In this document: piece by piece, positions 44,234 to 52,942 of the stretch
Layout: the number at the start of each line of letters is the position of its first letter
Numbering within the stretch: position 1 is the stretch's first letter
From: Rhodospirillaceae bacterium UBA1479
GTDB lineage: Bacteria > Pseudomonadota > Alphaproteobacteria > Rhodospirillales > Casp-alpha2
DNA length: 64,000 nucleotides
Assembly: GCA_002325375.1 (NCBI GenBank)
Contig: DCRZ01000006.1
Coordinates: 128,911-192,910, forward strand
Direction of reading: 5' to 3'
Notes under the pieces: model-generated
The model's input: only the letters and a program-made list of their open reading frames with translations
Databases searched by the model: none
What the model was told of the DNA's origin: nothing
Program-made: the position numbers and the translations under genes

Positions 44234-44808
44234 TCGTTATAGACTTCCGGCGGCGTGTCTTCGAAGGGCTTCATGGGGGCCAGTTCCTTGCGCGAGAAGC
44301 GGCCGCCGAACTGAGGGGCGGGCAGCTCCTCGGTCGGGCCGCCTTCGGCCACCGGGCGGGGCGCGAAACGCCCCTGGCTGGTCAGCCGGTCGTACATCAC
44401 GATGGCCCCCGCGATGCCGACGTTGACGCAGAACGACATGGGAATCTGGATGATGTGGTCGCAGCGTTCGATCATCGCGGGGCTCAGCTCGCCCCGCTCC
44501 GGCCCCAGGACATAGGCCGCCTGCCGCGGGTGGCGAAAGCTCGGCAACTCGATCGAATTTTCCAGCAGCTCGACCCCGACCAGCTTGCAGCCTTCGGGCA
44601 GCATCACCTGATCGGCGGTGGGAAAGCTGTAGAACGGCACATGCCCCCCGCTTTTCGAGGTGTCGGATTTTTGCCCGATGGTGCGCTCGTAGGTCGCGTC
44701 GATGGTGAACACGAAAGACGCGCCGAAGGCATGGGCCGTGCGGAACAGATTGCCCACGTTCATGGTCTTGGAAATGCCCTCGACCCCGATTCCGAAATAT
44801 CCGCGCAT
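44230..44808 (-). CDS. SpoU/TrmH family RNA methyltransferase
   Basis: A 192-aa SPOUT methyltransferase that would 2'-O-methylate RNA. Motif 1 is NVGNLFRTAHAFG, motif 2 YVLGPERGELS, and motif 3 IQIPMSFCVNVGIAGAIVMYDR, which forms the knot binding SAM. No extra RNA-binding domain is visible, so the target (tRNA or rRNA) cannot be stated. Start at ATG 44808. Convergent with asparaginase through a shared CTAG; divergent from the quinone oxidoreductase gene. Confidence 0.93.
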   Translation of the reverse strand: MRGYFGIGVEGISKTMNVGNLFRTAHAFGASFVFTIDATYERTIGQKSDTSKSGGHVPFYSFPTADQVMLPEGCKLVGVELLENSIELPSFRHPRQAAYVLGPERGELSPAMIERCDHIIQIPMSFCVNVGIAGAIVMYDRLTSQGRFAPRPVAEGGPTEELPAPQFGGRFSRKELAPMKPFEDTPPEVYND

Positions 44809-44941
44809 GGTTTGGCCTCATCCCCTGAAAGCGGGTCCGGGGCGTCTTGCCCTTTGGCCCTTGGTATGGTCAGGTTGCGCAACCTTGGCCAATTCCGGCC
44901 CGAAATCAAGTTTTGACCAACCTAATTTCAAGGAGACCCCG

Positions 44942-45943
44942 ATGCGCGCGGTTGTCTGCACCACCTTCGACGGCATTGACGCCCTGACCTGCGTCGACGA
45001 CGCCCCCACCCCGCCGATGACCGAGAACGGCGTGCGCATCCGGGTGCAGGCGGCGGGCATCAATTTCGCCGACACCCTGATGTGCAAGGGCGAATACCAG
45101 GTCAAGCCGCCGTTCCCGTTTTCGCCGGGTCTGGAGGTCGCGGGCGAGGTTCTGGAAGTCGCCCCCGGGGTGACCCGGGTCGCCCCGGGCGATCGGGTCA
45201 TGGCGACGGTGCATTACGGCGGTTACGCGTCCGAAGCGGTCACCCACGAGGCCACGGTCTTCGCCATTCCCGACAATCTGGATTTCGTCTCCGCCGCCGC
45301 CTTTCCCATCGTCTACGGCACGTCCCACGTCGGCCTGGTCGAAAAGCTGAAGGTTCAGCCGGGCGAGGTGTTGTTGGTTCATGGCGCCGCCGGCGGGGTC
45401 GGTCTGACGGCGGTCGAAATCGGCAAGAAGCTGGGGGCGACCGTGATCGCCACGGCGGGCGGGCCGGAGAAGTTGGCTGTGGCCAAGGAATACGGCGCCG
45501 ACCATTTGATCGACTACCGCAAGGAAGACATCCGCGAGCGGGTCAAACAGCTGACCGACGGACGCGGCGCCGACTGCGTTTATGATCCGGTCGGCGGTTC
45601 CGCCTTCGACGCGTCGCTGCGCTGCACGGTGCAGGGCGGGCGCATTCTGGTCGTCGGATTCGCCTCCGGCACGGTGCCGCAGATCCCGGCCAACATCCTT
45701 CTGGTCAAGAACCTTTCGGTCATCGGCTTCTACTGGGGGGCCCACCGCACCCTCGATCCGGATTTGATCCAGCGTTCGTTCGATGCGCTTCTGGGCTGGA
45801 TGGCGGCGGGCGACCTGCGCCCCCACGTCAGCCATGTGTTCGACCTGGCCGATGCCAAGGACGGCATGAACATGCTGCTGTCGCGCAAATCGACGGGCAA
45901 GGTGGTGCTGACCACGGGGGCCGCGCCGGAAACCCTTAACTAG
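44942..45943 (+). CDS. NADPH:quinone oxidoreductase family protein (zinc-free MDR)
   Basis: A 333-aa medium-chain reductase of the QOR type. It has the GroES-like N-terminal domain (GINFADTLMCKGEY), the nucleotide motif HGAAGGVGLTAVEIGKKLGA and ATAGGPEK; catalytic zinc ligands of alcohol dehydrogenases are absent. It probably reduces quinones or enones with NADPH. ATG 44942 has GGAG about 8 nt upstream. Its 3' end overlaps the converging histidine kinase gene by 8 bp. Confidence 0.93.
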   Translation: MRAVVCTTFDGIDALTCVDDAPTPPMTENGVRIRVQAAGINFADTLMCKGEYQVKPPFPFSPGLEVAGEVLEVAPGVTRVAPGDRVMATVHYGGYASEAVTHEATVFAIPDNLDFVSAAAFPIVYGTSHVGLVEKLKVQPGEVLLVHGAAGGVGLTAVEIGKKLGATVIATAGGPEKLAVAKEYGADHLIDYRKEDIRERVKQLTDGRGADCVYDPVGGSAFDASLRCTVQGGRILVVGFASGTVPQIPANILLVKNLSVIGFYWGAHRTLDPDLIQRSFDALLGWMAAGDLRPHVSHVFDLADAKDGMNMLLSRKSTGKVVLTTGAAPETLN

Positions 45944-47276
45944 CGGCGGGCAGGATCAGGCGGAAGGTCGCGCCGGCGCCCAGTTGAGAGGACAGGTCGA
46001 TCGACCCGCCGGCCTTTTCGACGATCCGCCGGCATTCCGATAGGCCCACGCCGTCGCCGGACACCAGGGATTGCTTGCCGGCGCGCACGAAGCGGTTGAA
46101 CACGCGGGGCTGATCGGCCTGGGCGATTCCGACGCCGTTATCCTTGATGTAGATAATCACGGCATCACCCTGACGCAGGGCGGAGATATCGATCGTCAGG
46201 GGCCGCTCCAGCGACCGGTATTTAAGGGCGTTGTCCAACAGGTTCTGGAACACGCGGGTCAACTGCAGCGGGCTGACGGCGACGGGCGGCAGATCACCGA
46301 TGGTGATTTCGGCGGCGATGGCGTCGATCATCGGGCGCAGGCTGTCCTGGGCTTCGTGCAGGCATTGGCCGGGGTCGGCGACCTCGACCGGCGGGCCCTG
46401 CTGTGCCGACCGGGCGTCGTCGAGAAGGTCGCCGATGAACCGGTTCATGCGCAGGGCCGCCTTATGGGCGGAGGCAAGAAATTCCGCCCTCAGCTGGGCG
46501 TCCATGGCTGCGGACGGCAGGGCTGCGGCCTCAAGATTCCCGATCACGGCATTGAGCGGCGATTTCAGGTCGTGGGCGACGGCGCCGGAAAACCGCTCCA
46601 GTTCCTCATAGGCGGCGCGCAGCTGGTATTCGGCGCGGCTGCAGGACGCCCACAACAGGCCGAGGCTCCAGCCGATGACCGTCGCCATGCCGACGAACGC
46701 GAAGGCAACATCAAGGGCCACGATCTGATCGTTCGGTCCCACGGGCCCGTCGAACAGCGGCCGGACGAAGATGCGCAACAGCTGAAGGATCGCGAACACG
46801 GCGAACATCGCGCCGAGAATGCGGCAGGCGGTTCTGAGGCTCGGGTCGCGTTCACCGAAAAGATCCCGCGCCGTCAGCCCGCAGACGATGGCGAACACGA
46901 TGGAGTTGGAGGCCAGCATGCTGGGAATGTCATGTTTGACGATGAGGAAAAAATAGACGGCGGCGACAGCAACGATCAGCGCCGCCCCTTCCAAGGCATA
47001 GCGCGGTTTACGCCCCTGAAGGCGCCCCATGGCGCGCGCCGCCGACAGGATGGTGACGACGAAACACAGCAGGCCGAAACCGGCGGTGTGAATGTCTTTC
47101 GTCGCGGCACCGGCGCTGATGGCGAGCGCGCCGACCCCGCCGACCGTCATGGCCTGGGCCATTTCCTTGAGGCCGCCGACCTTCAGTCGCGTCAACCAGA
47201 AAGCGGCCAGGATCGTCGCCATGATGAACTGCACCACGGCCAGCGAGATCAGGATGGAACTTATGTTGAACATCAT
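45936..47276 (-). CDS. Membrane histidine kinase, orphan
   Basis: A 446-aa sensor kinase. The N-terminal 210 residues contain about seven membrane segments. HisKA follows with His235 in GAVAHDLKSPLNAV, then the HATPase domain: N box LDNALKYRS, G1 DNGVGIA, and GDGVGLSECRRIVEKAGG. There is no periplasmic ligand domain or receiver, and no response regulator gene nearby, so it is an orphan. Its signal may be sensed within the membrane helices. Start ATG 47276 is one codon before another ATG. Confidence 0.93.
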   Translation of the reverse strand: MMFNISSILISLAVVQFIMATILAAFWLTRLKVGGLKEMAQAMTVGGVGALAISAGAATKDIHTAGFGLLCFVVTILSAARAMGRLQGRKPRYALEGAALIVAVAAVYFFLIVKHDIPSMLASNSIVFAIVCGLTARDLFGERDPSLRTACRILGAMFAVFAILQLLRIFVRPLFDGPVGPNDQIVALDVAFAFVGMATVIGWSLGLLWASCSRAEYQLRAAYEELERFSGAVAHDLKSPLNAVIGNLEAAALPSAAMDAQLRAEFLASAHKAALRMNRFIGDLLDDARSAQQGPPVEVADPGQCLHEAQDSLRPMIDAIAAEITIGDLPPVAVSPLQLTRVFQNLLDNALKYRSLERPLTIDISALRQGDAVIIYIKDNGVGIAQADQPRVFNRFVRAGKQSLVSGDGVGLSECRRIVEKAGGSIDLSSQLGAGATFRLILPAAS

Positions 47277-47376
47277 GACCAGCCGAATAGGGTTGGCGGC
47301 CGGAGGCTATGCGGGCCGGGGGTGCAGGATTCGCATGGGTTATAGATGTACGAAAGGGCGGGGACAACAGCCAGCA

Positions 47377-47401
47377 CCCGCCCGGACTGGGGCCGGGCGG
47401 G
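47377..47401. terminator. Hairpin downstream of the MFS gene, possible terminator
   Basis: A perfect 9-bp stem CCCGCCCGG (47377-47385) with CCGGGCGGG (47393-47401) and a 7-nt loop lies 30 bp past the MFS stop. There is no clear T-run on either side, so termination is uncertain. Confidence 0.4.
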
Positions 47402-47430
47402 ATCGGCGAAGCGAACGTCGGCGGGGCGGA

Positions 47431-48660
47431 TCAGGCCGTGGCGGCGGTGGGGCGTTTTTCCGGAATGGGGATATGCAAGGCGGCGGCGGCGAAGCCCAAC
47501 GCGATGGAGCCGTACCACACCCAATCATAGGATCCGGTGGTCTGGTACAGATAACCGCCCAGCCACACGCCCAGGAAGCTGCCGATCTGATGGCTTAGGA
47601 AGGTGATCCCGAACAGCATGGACAGATAGCGCACGCCGAACATATGGGCGACCAGGCCCGACGTCAGCGGCACCGTGCCGAGCCACAGCAAGCCCATGGC
47701 GCCGGCGAACAGCAGGATATTGAGTTCCGTCTTGGGGGCGGCCAGCAGGGCGATGATGCAGAGTGAGCGCAGGAAATAGAGCCAGGCCAGCACCCATTTC
47801 TTGGGGAACCGGCCGCCGAGCGCGCCGCAGGCGAAGGTGCCGACGATGTTGCACAGCCCGATCAGCGACAATGCCAGGGCGGCGATGCGCAGGTCGATGT
47901 GCAGAAGCTCCAGGTATTTGGGGAAGTGCACGGTGATGAAGGCGACCTGGAACCCGCAGACGAAGAATCCCAGGGTCAGCAGGTTAAAGCCCAAGTGACG
48001 ATAGGCTTCGCCGAGGGCTTCCCCCAGGCTGATGTCGGGTGTCTTGCCCTGGCGCGCGGCAACGGGCGCCGCGTCGGCGGCCAGCGGTTGGCGGGCCAAC
48101 AGAAAGGCCAGCGGCACGGCGATGAGCATGATCACGGCGAGCGCCGTCAGCGCCCCGGTCCAGCCATAGGTTTCCAGCAGCGCCTGGCCCACGGGGGCCA
48201 TGTAGAATTGTCCGAAGGAGCCGCCGGCACTGGCGATGCCCAGCGCCAGGGATCGGTGCTCGGCCGGCACGCGGCGGCCGACGGCGCCCAGCACGACGCC
48301 GAATCCGACGCCGCCCATGCCGATGCCGATCAGGAATCCGGCGCCGACGTTGAACGCGAACAGGCTGTCGGCCGTGCCCATGACGTAAAGCCCCACGGCG
48401 TACAGCAGGGCCCCCAGGATGATCATCCGCATGCTGCCGAACTTGTCGGCGATGGCCCCCATGAACGGCGTGGCGATGCCCCACATCAGGTTCTGCACGG
48501 CGATGGCCAGGCCGAAGTCGCTGGGCGTGATGGCCAGGTCGCGCAGGATGTCGGTCTGGAACAGCCCGAAGGTCGTGCGGGTGCCCAGGTTCAGGCTGCC
48601 GATCAAGCAGCCGGCGAAGGCGACGATCCAGATGGCGATACCGATGCGTTTGGTGGACAT
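47431..48660 (-). CDS. MFS transporter
   Basis: A 409-aa major facilitator with 12 predicted membrane segments. The loop 2-3 motif is GAIADKFGSMRMI, close to the MFS consensus GxxxDRxGxR, and a Gly-rich helix follows (GIGMGGVGFGVVLGAVGRRVP). It resembles the NarK/OFA-like and monocarboxylate-type transporters; the substrate is not known. ATG 48660 has a GAGGAAA-type site. It lies 50 bp downstream of a DMT exporter gene on the same strand and may be co-transcribed. Confidence 0.93.
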   Translation of the reverse strand: MSTKRIGIAIWIVAFAGCLIGSLNLGTRTTFGLFQTDILRDLAITPSDFGLAIAVQNLMWGIATPFMGAIADKFGSMRMIILGALLYAVGLYVMGTADSLFAFNVGAGFLIGIGMGGVGFGVVLGAVGRRVPAEHRSLALGIASAGGSFGQFYMAPVGQALLETYGWTGALTALAVIMLIAVPLAFLLARQPLAADAAPVAARQGKTPDISLGEALGEAYRHLGFNLLTLGFFVCGFQVAFITVHFPKYLELLHIDLRIAALALSLIGLCNIVGTFACGALGGRFPKKWVLAWLYFLRSLCIIALLAAPKTELNILLFAGAMGLLWLGTVPLTSGLVAHMFGVRYLSMLFGITFLSHQIGSFLGVWLGGYLYQTTGSYDWVWYGSIALGFAAAALHIPIPEKRPTAATA

Positions 48661-48710
48661 GGTGTTTCCTCGTTGAAACCAGTAGGGCAGGGCCGGTCAG
48701 AAGCCTTATG

Positions 48711-49679
48711 TCAGTCGGACGCGGGTGCCGTGGATGGAACCGCGCGTCGCATCAGCCGGGCCGCCATGGCGGGCGGGGTCAGAACGAACAGGTTGCCGAC
48801 CAGCACGCAGCCGACGCCGAAGATGGCGCCGGTGGTCCATTGGAAGCCTTCCATCCAGGTCGACACGGCAAGCGCCACCAGGGGGAACAGGACCGACGAA
48901 TAGCTGGCGCGTTCCGGCCCTATGCGCCCGACCAGGGTCAGGTAGGTGGCGAAGGCGACGACGGTGGAAATGATCGAAAGAAACAGCAGCGAGCCGATGT
49001 AGGGCAGGGTCCATTCCATGCGGAATTCCGCACCCCGGGCTAGGCAATACACCAGCATGAACAGGGATCCGTAGACCATGCCCATGGTGTTGGTGCGTAC
49101 CACGCCCAATCCGCGGCGCTGGTTGAGCGCTGAAATCAGCATGCCCGTGGCCGCCGAGGCGGTGCCGCAGAGCACCAGGATCATGCCCTTGGCGCCGCCC
49201 TGGGTGAGATCGAAATGGGCCAGTTCCGGCCAGAAGATCACAACGATGCCGCCGATCCCGAACACCGCGCCGATGACCATGCGGGGCTCCACCCGGTTGT
49301 GCAGGAACAGCGCTCCCCCGGCCACGTTCATGACGATGACCAGGGAGAACAGGATCGACACCAGCCCCGACGGCAGATACTGCGCGCCGAGATAAACCAG
49401 ATAGAAGTTGCTCCCGAACAGGAACAGGCCCTGGGTCGCGACCCAGGCGTGGTCGCGCGGGCGGAAATCGATGGCGCGCCCGGTGGCCCGGCAGAACGCG
49501 TACATCACCGCCGCCGACAGAGCGAAGCGGTAGAACACGGAGACCTCGGGCGCCACGACGCCCAATTGCAACTGAACTCCATACCAGCTGAAGCCCCAGG
49601 CAATAACGGTCACGGCGTAAAGCAGCAAGATCACGGCGAAGTGTCCGGGCCGGGCCGGCAATGTCAGTGCCGGAGACAA
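48711..49679 (-). CDS. EamA/DMT family transporter
   Basis: About 322 aa with ten hydrophobic segments in two EamA repeats (WGFSWYGVQLQLG in the first; GPERASYSSVLFPLVALAVS in the second, both typical). Likely an exporter of amino acids or other small metabolites. The start is uncertain: TTG 49679 has no clear ribosome site and lies at the edge of a hairpin; GTG or later TTG codons before the first membrane segment are possible. Same strand as the MFS gene. Confidence 0.88.
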   Translation of the reverse strand: MSPALTLPARPGHFAVILLLYAVTVIAWGFSWYGVQLQLGVVAPEVSVFYRFALSAAVMYAFCRATGRAIDFRPRDHAWVATQGLFLFGSNFYLVYLGAQYLPSGLVSILFSLVIVMNVAGGALFLHNRVEPRMVIGAVFGIGGIVVIFWPELAHFDLTQGGAKGMILVLCGTASAATGMLISALNQRRGLGVVRTNTMGMVYGSLFMLVYCLARGAEFRMEWTLPYIGSLLFLSIISTVVAFATYLTLVGRIGPERASYSSVLFPLVALAVSTWMEGFQWTTGAIFGVGCVLVGNLFVLTPPAMAARLMRRAVPSTAPASD

Positions 49680-49684
49680 AGGGA

Positions 49685-49714
49685 GACGGGATCGACCGCA
49701 GGGCCGATCCCGTC
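49685..49714 (-). terminator. Hairpin, probable terminator of the DUF1127 gene
   Basis: A perfect 10-bp stem GACGGGATCG (49685-49694) with CGATCCCGTC (49705-49714) and a 10-nt loop lies 40 bp past the DUF1127 stop. On the minus strand TCCCTTTGTC follows, so the T-run is weak. Confidence 0.5.
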
Positions 49715-49718
49715 CAGG

Positions 49719-49732
49719 GGCACATATGTGCC
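49719..49732. promoter_or_regulatory. 14-bp perfect palindrome GGCACATATGTGCC
   Basis: A perfect inverted repeat between the DMT and DUF1127 genes, just upstream of the DMT start on the minus strand. It could be an operator or part of a terminator; no assignment possible. Confidence 0.4.
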
Positions 49733-49754
49733 AGGGAAATTGTAGTCGTTTGGA

Positions 49755-50018
49755 TCAGGAAATCCAAAACGGCTTTTCAGTCTCGCGGTGGATGTCGGCC
49801 CGGGTCAGGCCGACGTCGGCCAGCATCCGGTTGTCCAGTTCGGCAAGACGGCGGCGCATCTCGTAGCGCTTCTGCCATTCCACGAGCAGGGTCGGGAAAT
49901 TAAACACCGCCTGGGCGGTGGAAGTGGTCAGCGAAGCGAGGGCCTGTCCGAGGGGAAGCAGGCCCGGGCGGGCGACGGGACGATCCGCGGTCTGCGTGGT
50001 CGTCGGTGACGTGGCCAT
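49755..50018 (-). CDS. DUF1127 domain protein
   Basis: An 87-aa protein. The C-terminal 45 residues are a DUF1127 domain: EWQKRYEMRRRLAELDNRMLADVGLTRADIHRE, common in small Arg-rich alphaproteobacterial proteins. Some short DUF1127 proteins bind RNA and affect phosphate and carbon metabolism. The N-terminal half is Thr/Ala-rich. ATG 50018 has AGGA about 9 nt upstream. It is divergent from a LysR gene across an AT-rich region. Confidence 0.9.
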   Translation of the reverse strand: MATSPTTTQTADRPVARPGLLPLGQALASLTTSTAQAVFNFPTLLVEWQKRYEMRRRLAELDNRMLADVGLTRADIHRETEKPFWIS

Positions 50019-50175
50019 GGGTCCTGTCCTTGTTTCGTTGCCGGGGCGGTGGGGGCCGACCGGGCGAGGTTGCAAAAAAGTCGGTTACATCATCAGGTGG
50101 TGGGCCGCGCCGATGGGTGGCGCCCGAACTGAATAGGCCGGTTCAAGGCCCGTTCACAAACGACAAATTTTCCTG

Positions 50176-50212
50176 TATGGATTAGAAAACATAATCCATA
50201 TGTATCGATACA
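50176..50212. promoter_or_regulatory. Two adjacent palindromes in an AT-rich intergenic island
   Basis: TATGGATTA (50176-50184) and TAATCCATA (50192-50200) form a perfect 9-bp inverted repeat around 7 nt, immediately followed by the 12-bp palindrome TGTATCGATACA (50201-50212). The whole 50155-50303 stretch is sharply AT-rich. Position about 100 bp before the LysR start suits an operator, perhaps for that LysR protein. Confidence 0.55.
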
Positions 50213-50303
50213 ATATTATAATTAAGCAATTTCAATGTATTAAAAATTTAATGATTTTGAAAAGGTCCGTTATGATAAGGAAATTTAATGTTATGGTACA
50301 ATC

Positions 50304-51191
50304 ATGTCCCGTCGCCTGCCGCCGCTGAATGCATTGCGCGCCTTTGAGGCCGCGGCCCGTCATCTGTCGTTCACCCAGGCGGCGGACGAGCTCAACGTGA
50401 CCCAGGCGGCGGTCAGCCATCAAATTCGCGGGCTCGAGGACTGGCTCGGCTTTCCCCTGTTCCGGCGCCTCAGCCGCGCCCTGGTCCTGACCGAGGCGGG
50501 ACAAACCCTGTTTCCCGAGGTGCGCGAGGCCATGGATATCCTGACCACGGCGGTCAATCGGGTGCAGCGTCAGGATTCCGAAGGAGTCCTGACCGTGACG
50601 ACCATGGATTCCTTCGCCCAGTCCTGGCTGGTGCCCCGTCTTGGCCGGTTTCGTCAGTCCCATCCCGACATCGACGTGCGTCTGGTCATGTCCGACCGCA
50701 TGGTCGATCTGGCGCGCGAAGGGGTCGACGTCGCCGTGCGCTACGGCCGCGGCAGCTGGCCGGGGCTGACCGTGTCCCTGCTGCGGACCGAGGAACTGTT
50801 CCCCGTCTGCGCGCCGGAGCTGCTGGAAGCCGGCCCGCCGCTTAAGGAGCCCGGGGACCTTGCGCATTTCACCCTTTTGCACGACGAAATGCCCGTGGAC
50901 TGGCGGGACTGGCTGGCCGCCGCCGGCTGCGACACGGTCAATCCGGAACGCGGTCCCGGCTATTCCCATTCCAACCTGGTGTTGCTGGCGGCCCGGGCGG
51001 GCGAAGGCGTGGCCCTGGGGCGCAGCGTCATGGTCGCCGACGATCTGGCGGCAGGGCGCCTGGTGCGGCCCTTCGACTTCGCCCTGCCGGCCCCCCAGGC
51101 CTATTACCTGGCCAGCGTGGAGGGCGAGGAGGATCGGCCCAAGGTCCGTGCCTTTCGGGAATGGCTCGAAGGGGAATTCGATGCCGCGTGA
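50304..51191 (+). CDS. LysR family regulator (GcvA-like)
   Basis: A 295-aa LysR regulator: HTH in residues about 5-63 (PPLNALRAFEAAARHLSFTQAADELNVTQAAVSHQIRGLE) and an effector domain to the C-terminus (DSFAQSWLVPRLGRF ... DVAVRYGRGSWPGL). GcvA branch. ATG 50304 is the clear start. A VOC protein gene follows 53 bp downstream on the same strand; DUF1127 is divergent. Likely targets are these neighbours or the nearby transporters; the effector is unknown. Confidence 0.94.
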   Translation: MSRRLPPLNALRAFEAAARHLSFTQAADELNVTQAAVSHQIRGLEDWLGFPLFRRLSRALVLTEAGQTLFPEVREAMDILTTAVNRVQRQDSEGVLTVTTMDSFAQSWLVPRLGRFRQSHPDIDVRLVMSDRMVDLAREGVDVAVRYGRGSWPGLTVSLLRTEELFPVCAPELLEAGPPLKEPGDLAHFTLLHDEMPVDWRDWLAAAGCDTVNPERGPGYSHSNLVLLAARAGEGVALGRSVMVADDLAAGRLVRPFDFALPAPQAYYLASVEGEEDRPKVRAFREWLEGEFDAA

Positions 51192-51244
51192 CGGCGGGCC
51201 GACGGCCTTTTAAGGTGGCCGCAAAACAGGAGGAGACTTTCGCC

Positions 51245-51661
51245 ATGACCGCAACCCCGCCGCCCTTGAACGGCCTGCGCCATCTCGCCCTGGTGGTCGA
51301 AAACTTCGATGAATGTGAGCGCTTCTACCGCGATATCCTTGGCATGCGCGAACTCAGCCGCTTCAACGACGATTTGGTCTATCTGACCCTGGGCAACGAC
51401 AACCTGTCCCTCGGCCGCGCCCGGCCCGGTGAGGCGCCCCCGGCCAAGCGGCCGATGGATCACTTCGGCTTCGTCGTCGATACCAAGGAAGACCTGCAGG
51501 CCTGGTACGACTTCATGAAGGCCAAGGGGGTTAACCTGCTGGACACGCCGGCGGACCATTTCGACGGGGCGCGCTCGTTCCATTGCACGGACCCGGCCGG
51601 CAACGTGATCCAACCGATCTACCACCCGGCCATTTCCGGCCAACGCTTCGAAGGGCCGTGA
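51245..51661 (+). CDS. VOC family (glyoxalase/dioxygenase-fold) protein
   Basis: A 138-aa protein with the two beta-alpha-beta-beta-beta modules of the vicinal oxygen chelate fold: LRHLALVVENFDECERFYRDILGM and DHFGFVVDTKEDLQAWYDFMKAKGV. The metal-ligand His in each module is present, but the usual final Glu of the DPxGNxxE motif is Gln here (DPAGNVIQPIY), so metal binding may differ. ATG 51245 has GGAGGAG about 10 nt upstream. Probably co-transcribed with the LysR gene. Substrate unknown. Confidence 0.88.
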   Translation: MTATPPPLNGLRHLALVVENFDECERFYRDILGMRELSRFNDDLVYLTLGNDNLSLGRARPGEAPPAKRPMDHFGFVVDTKEDLQAWYDFMKAKGVNLLDTPADHFDGARSFHCTDPAGNVIQPIYHPAISGQRFEGP

Positions 51662-51691
51662 TCCCGTTGCCTGCCCCGGCGTCCGTCTGGA

Positions 51692-52132
51692 TCAATCTTC
51701 CGGATCGTTGAAGGTAGTGCCGTGCGCCAAGGGGTTAAGGCGGATCAGGCGTGAATCGGCGACGGCGGCCTGACGGTGGCGCATGGCGGTCCGGTATTGA
51801 GGATCGAACACCATGTCCGCGAAACCGGCGGACGAGGGATATTCCGCGATAAAGCAGACATCCCAGGCCTCGTCGTCGGGTCCGATCAGTACCTGTTCCA
51901 AGCGGCCGCGCCATACGATGCGCGCACCCAACCGCGCCAACACCGGGGCGCTTTCGCGGCCGTAGGCGGCATAGGCTTCGGCCCCCGTGACCGGGCCGCC
52001 GTTGTGCGGCGGCTCATCGCCGTAGTCTGCGAGCGGGCGCAGTTTGATCAGGTTCAGCATGTGGACCGGGCCGCCCCGGTTGTTATCGCGAAAGGTGCGA
52101 AACCCCGCGCGGGTGAAGGCAGTGTAGGCCAT
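51692..52132 (-). CDS. DUF1330 domain protein
   Basis: A 146-aa protein of the DUF1330 family, a dimeric alpha+beta barrel fold. Family signs are GGPVHMLNLIKLRPLADY, GAEAYAAYGRESAPVLARLGARIVWRG and FIAEYPSSAGFADMVFDPQY. Function unknown; members are often near fatty acid or aromatic degradation genes. It lies 24 bp downstream of the enoyl-CoA hydratase gene on the same strand, so the two probably form an operon. Confidence 0.9.
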   Translation of the reverse strand: MAYTAFTRAGFRTFRDNNRGGPVHMLNLIKLRPLADYGDEPPHNGGPVTGAEAYAAYGRESAPVLARLGARIVWRGRLEQVLIGPDDEAWDVCFIAEYPSSAGFADMVFDPQYRTAMRHRQAAVADSRLIRLNPLAHGTTFNDPED

Positions 52133-52156
52133 GTCGGGTCTCCCTTGTCGGTGATC

Positions 52157-52942
52157 TCAAGCGCGCCCGGCGGCGCGGCTCAAGAACCGTCCGATTCCCT
52201 CGGTGACCGCCGGGGTCGCGGCGGCGCGGGCGAACTGGGCGGCTTCCACGGCCAGGCCCTCGTCGATGCTCAGGTTGATGCCGCGGGTCACGGCGGTCAG
52301 GCTGGCGGCGACGCTGACGGGTGCCTTCTCGATGATCCGTTGGGCCAGCTTTTCCGCCTCGGAAATCAATTTCGATTTCAAAACGACACGGTTGACCAGG
52401 CCCGACTGCCGGGCTTCCTCGGCGGTGATGGGATCGCCGGTCAGGATCATTTCCAACGCCCGCTTGCGCCCGATCAGGCGCGGCAGACGCTGGGTGCCGC
52501 CGAACGGCGGCGGAAAGCCCAGGTTGATTTCCGGTTTGGCGAAGGTCGCACTGTCGGCGGCCACGGCCAGCGGCATGGCCTCCAGCATTTCGCAGCCACC
52601 ACCGAACGCCAACCCGTTGACCGCGCCGATGATGGGCTTGGGAAAGCGTTCGATGCGCGAGGTGAAGGCCTGGCCCCGGGCGACGAAATCGCGCAGCGCG
52701 ATCTCAACCCCGGCGGCGACCGAATGGGAGAATTCCTTGATGTCGGCGCCGGCGCTGAAGGCCCGGTCGCCGGCGCCGGTGACGATCACGGCGCGGACTG
52801 TATCGTCGCGCTCGATGGCGTCAAGATGAGCCATGAAACGGCCGATCAAGGCGAAATTAAGAGCGTTCAACTGATCCGGGCGGTTGAGGGTCAAGATCGC
52901 CACGCCGTGGCGTTGGTCATACAAAACGGGGTCGTTGGTCAT
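52157..52942 (-). CDS. Enoyl-CoA hydratase/isomerase family protein
   Basis: A 261-aa crotonase. The oxyanion-hole segments are AFSAGADIKEF and NGLAFGGGCEMLEA, and the second catalytic Glu position is in KPEINLGFPPPFGGTQRL. It would hydrate or isomerise an enoyl-CoA in fatty-acid or amino-acid catabolism. ATG 52942 has AAAGGA about 10 nt upstream. Divergent from a LysR gene (150 bp shared region), with DUF1330 downstream. Confidence 0.93.
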   Translation of the reverse strand: MTNDPVLYDQRHGVAILTLNRPDQLNALNFALIGRFMAHLDAIERDDTVRAVIVTGAGDRAFSAGADIKEFSHSVAAGVEIALRDFVARGQAFTSRIERFPKPIIGAVNGLAFGGGCEMLEAMPLAVAADSATFAKPEINLGFPPPFGGTQRLPRLIGRKRALEMILTGDPITAEEARQSGLVNRVVLKSKLISEAEKLAQRIIEKAPVSVAASLTAVTRGINLSIDEGLAVEAAQFARAAATPAVTEGIGRFLSRAAGRA

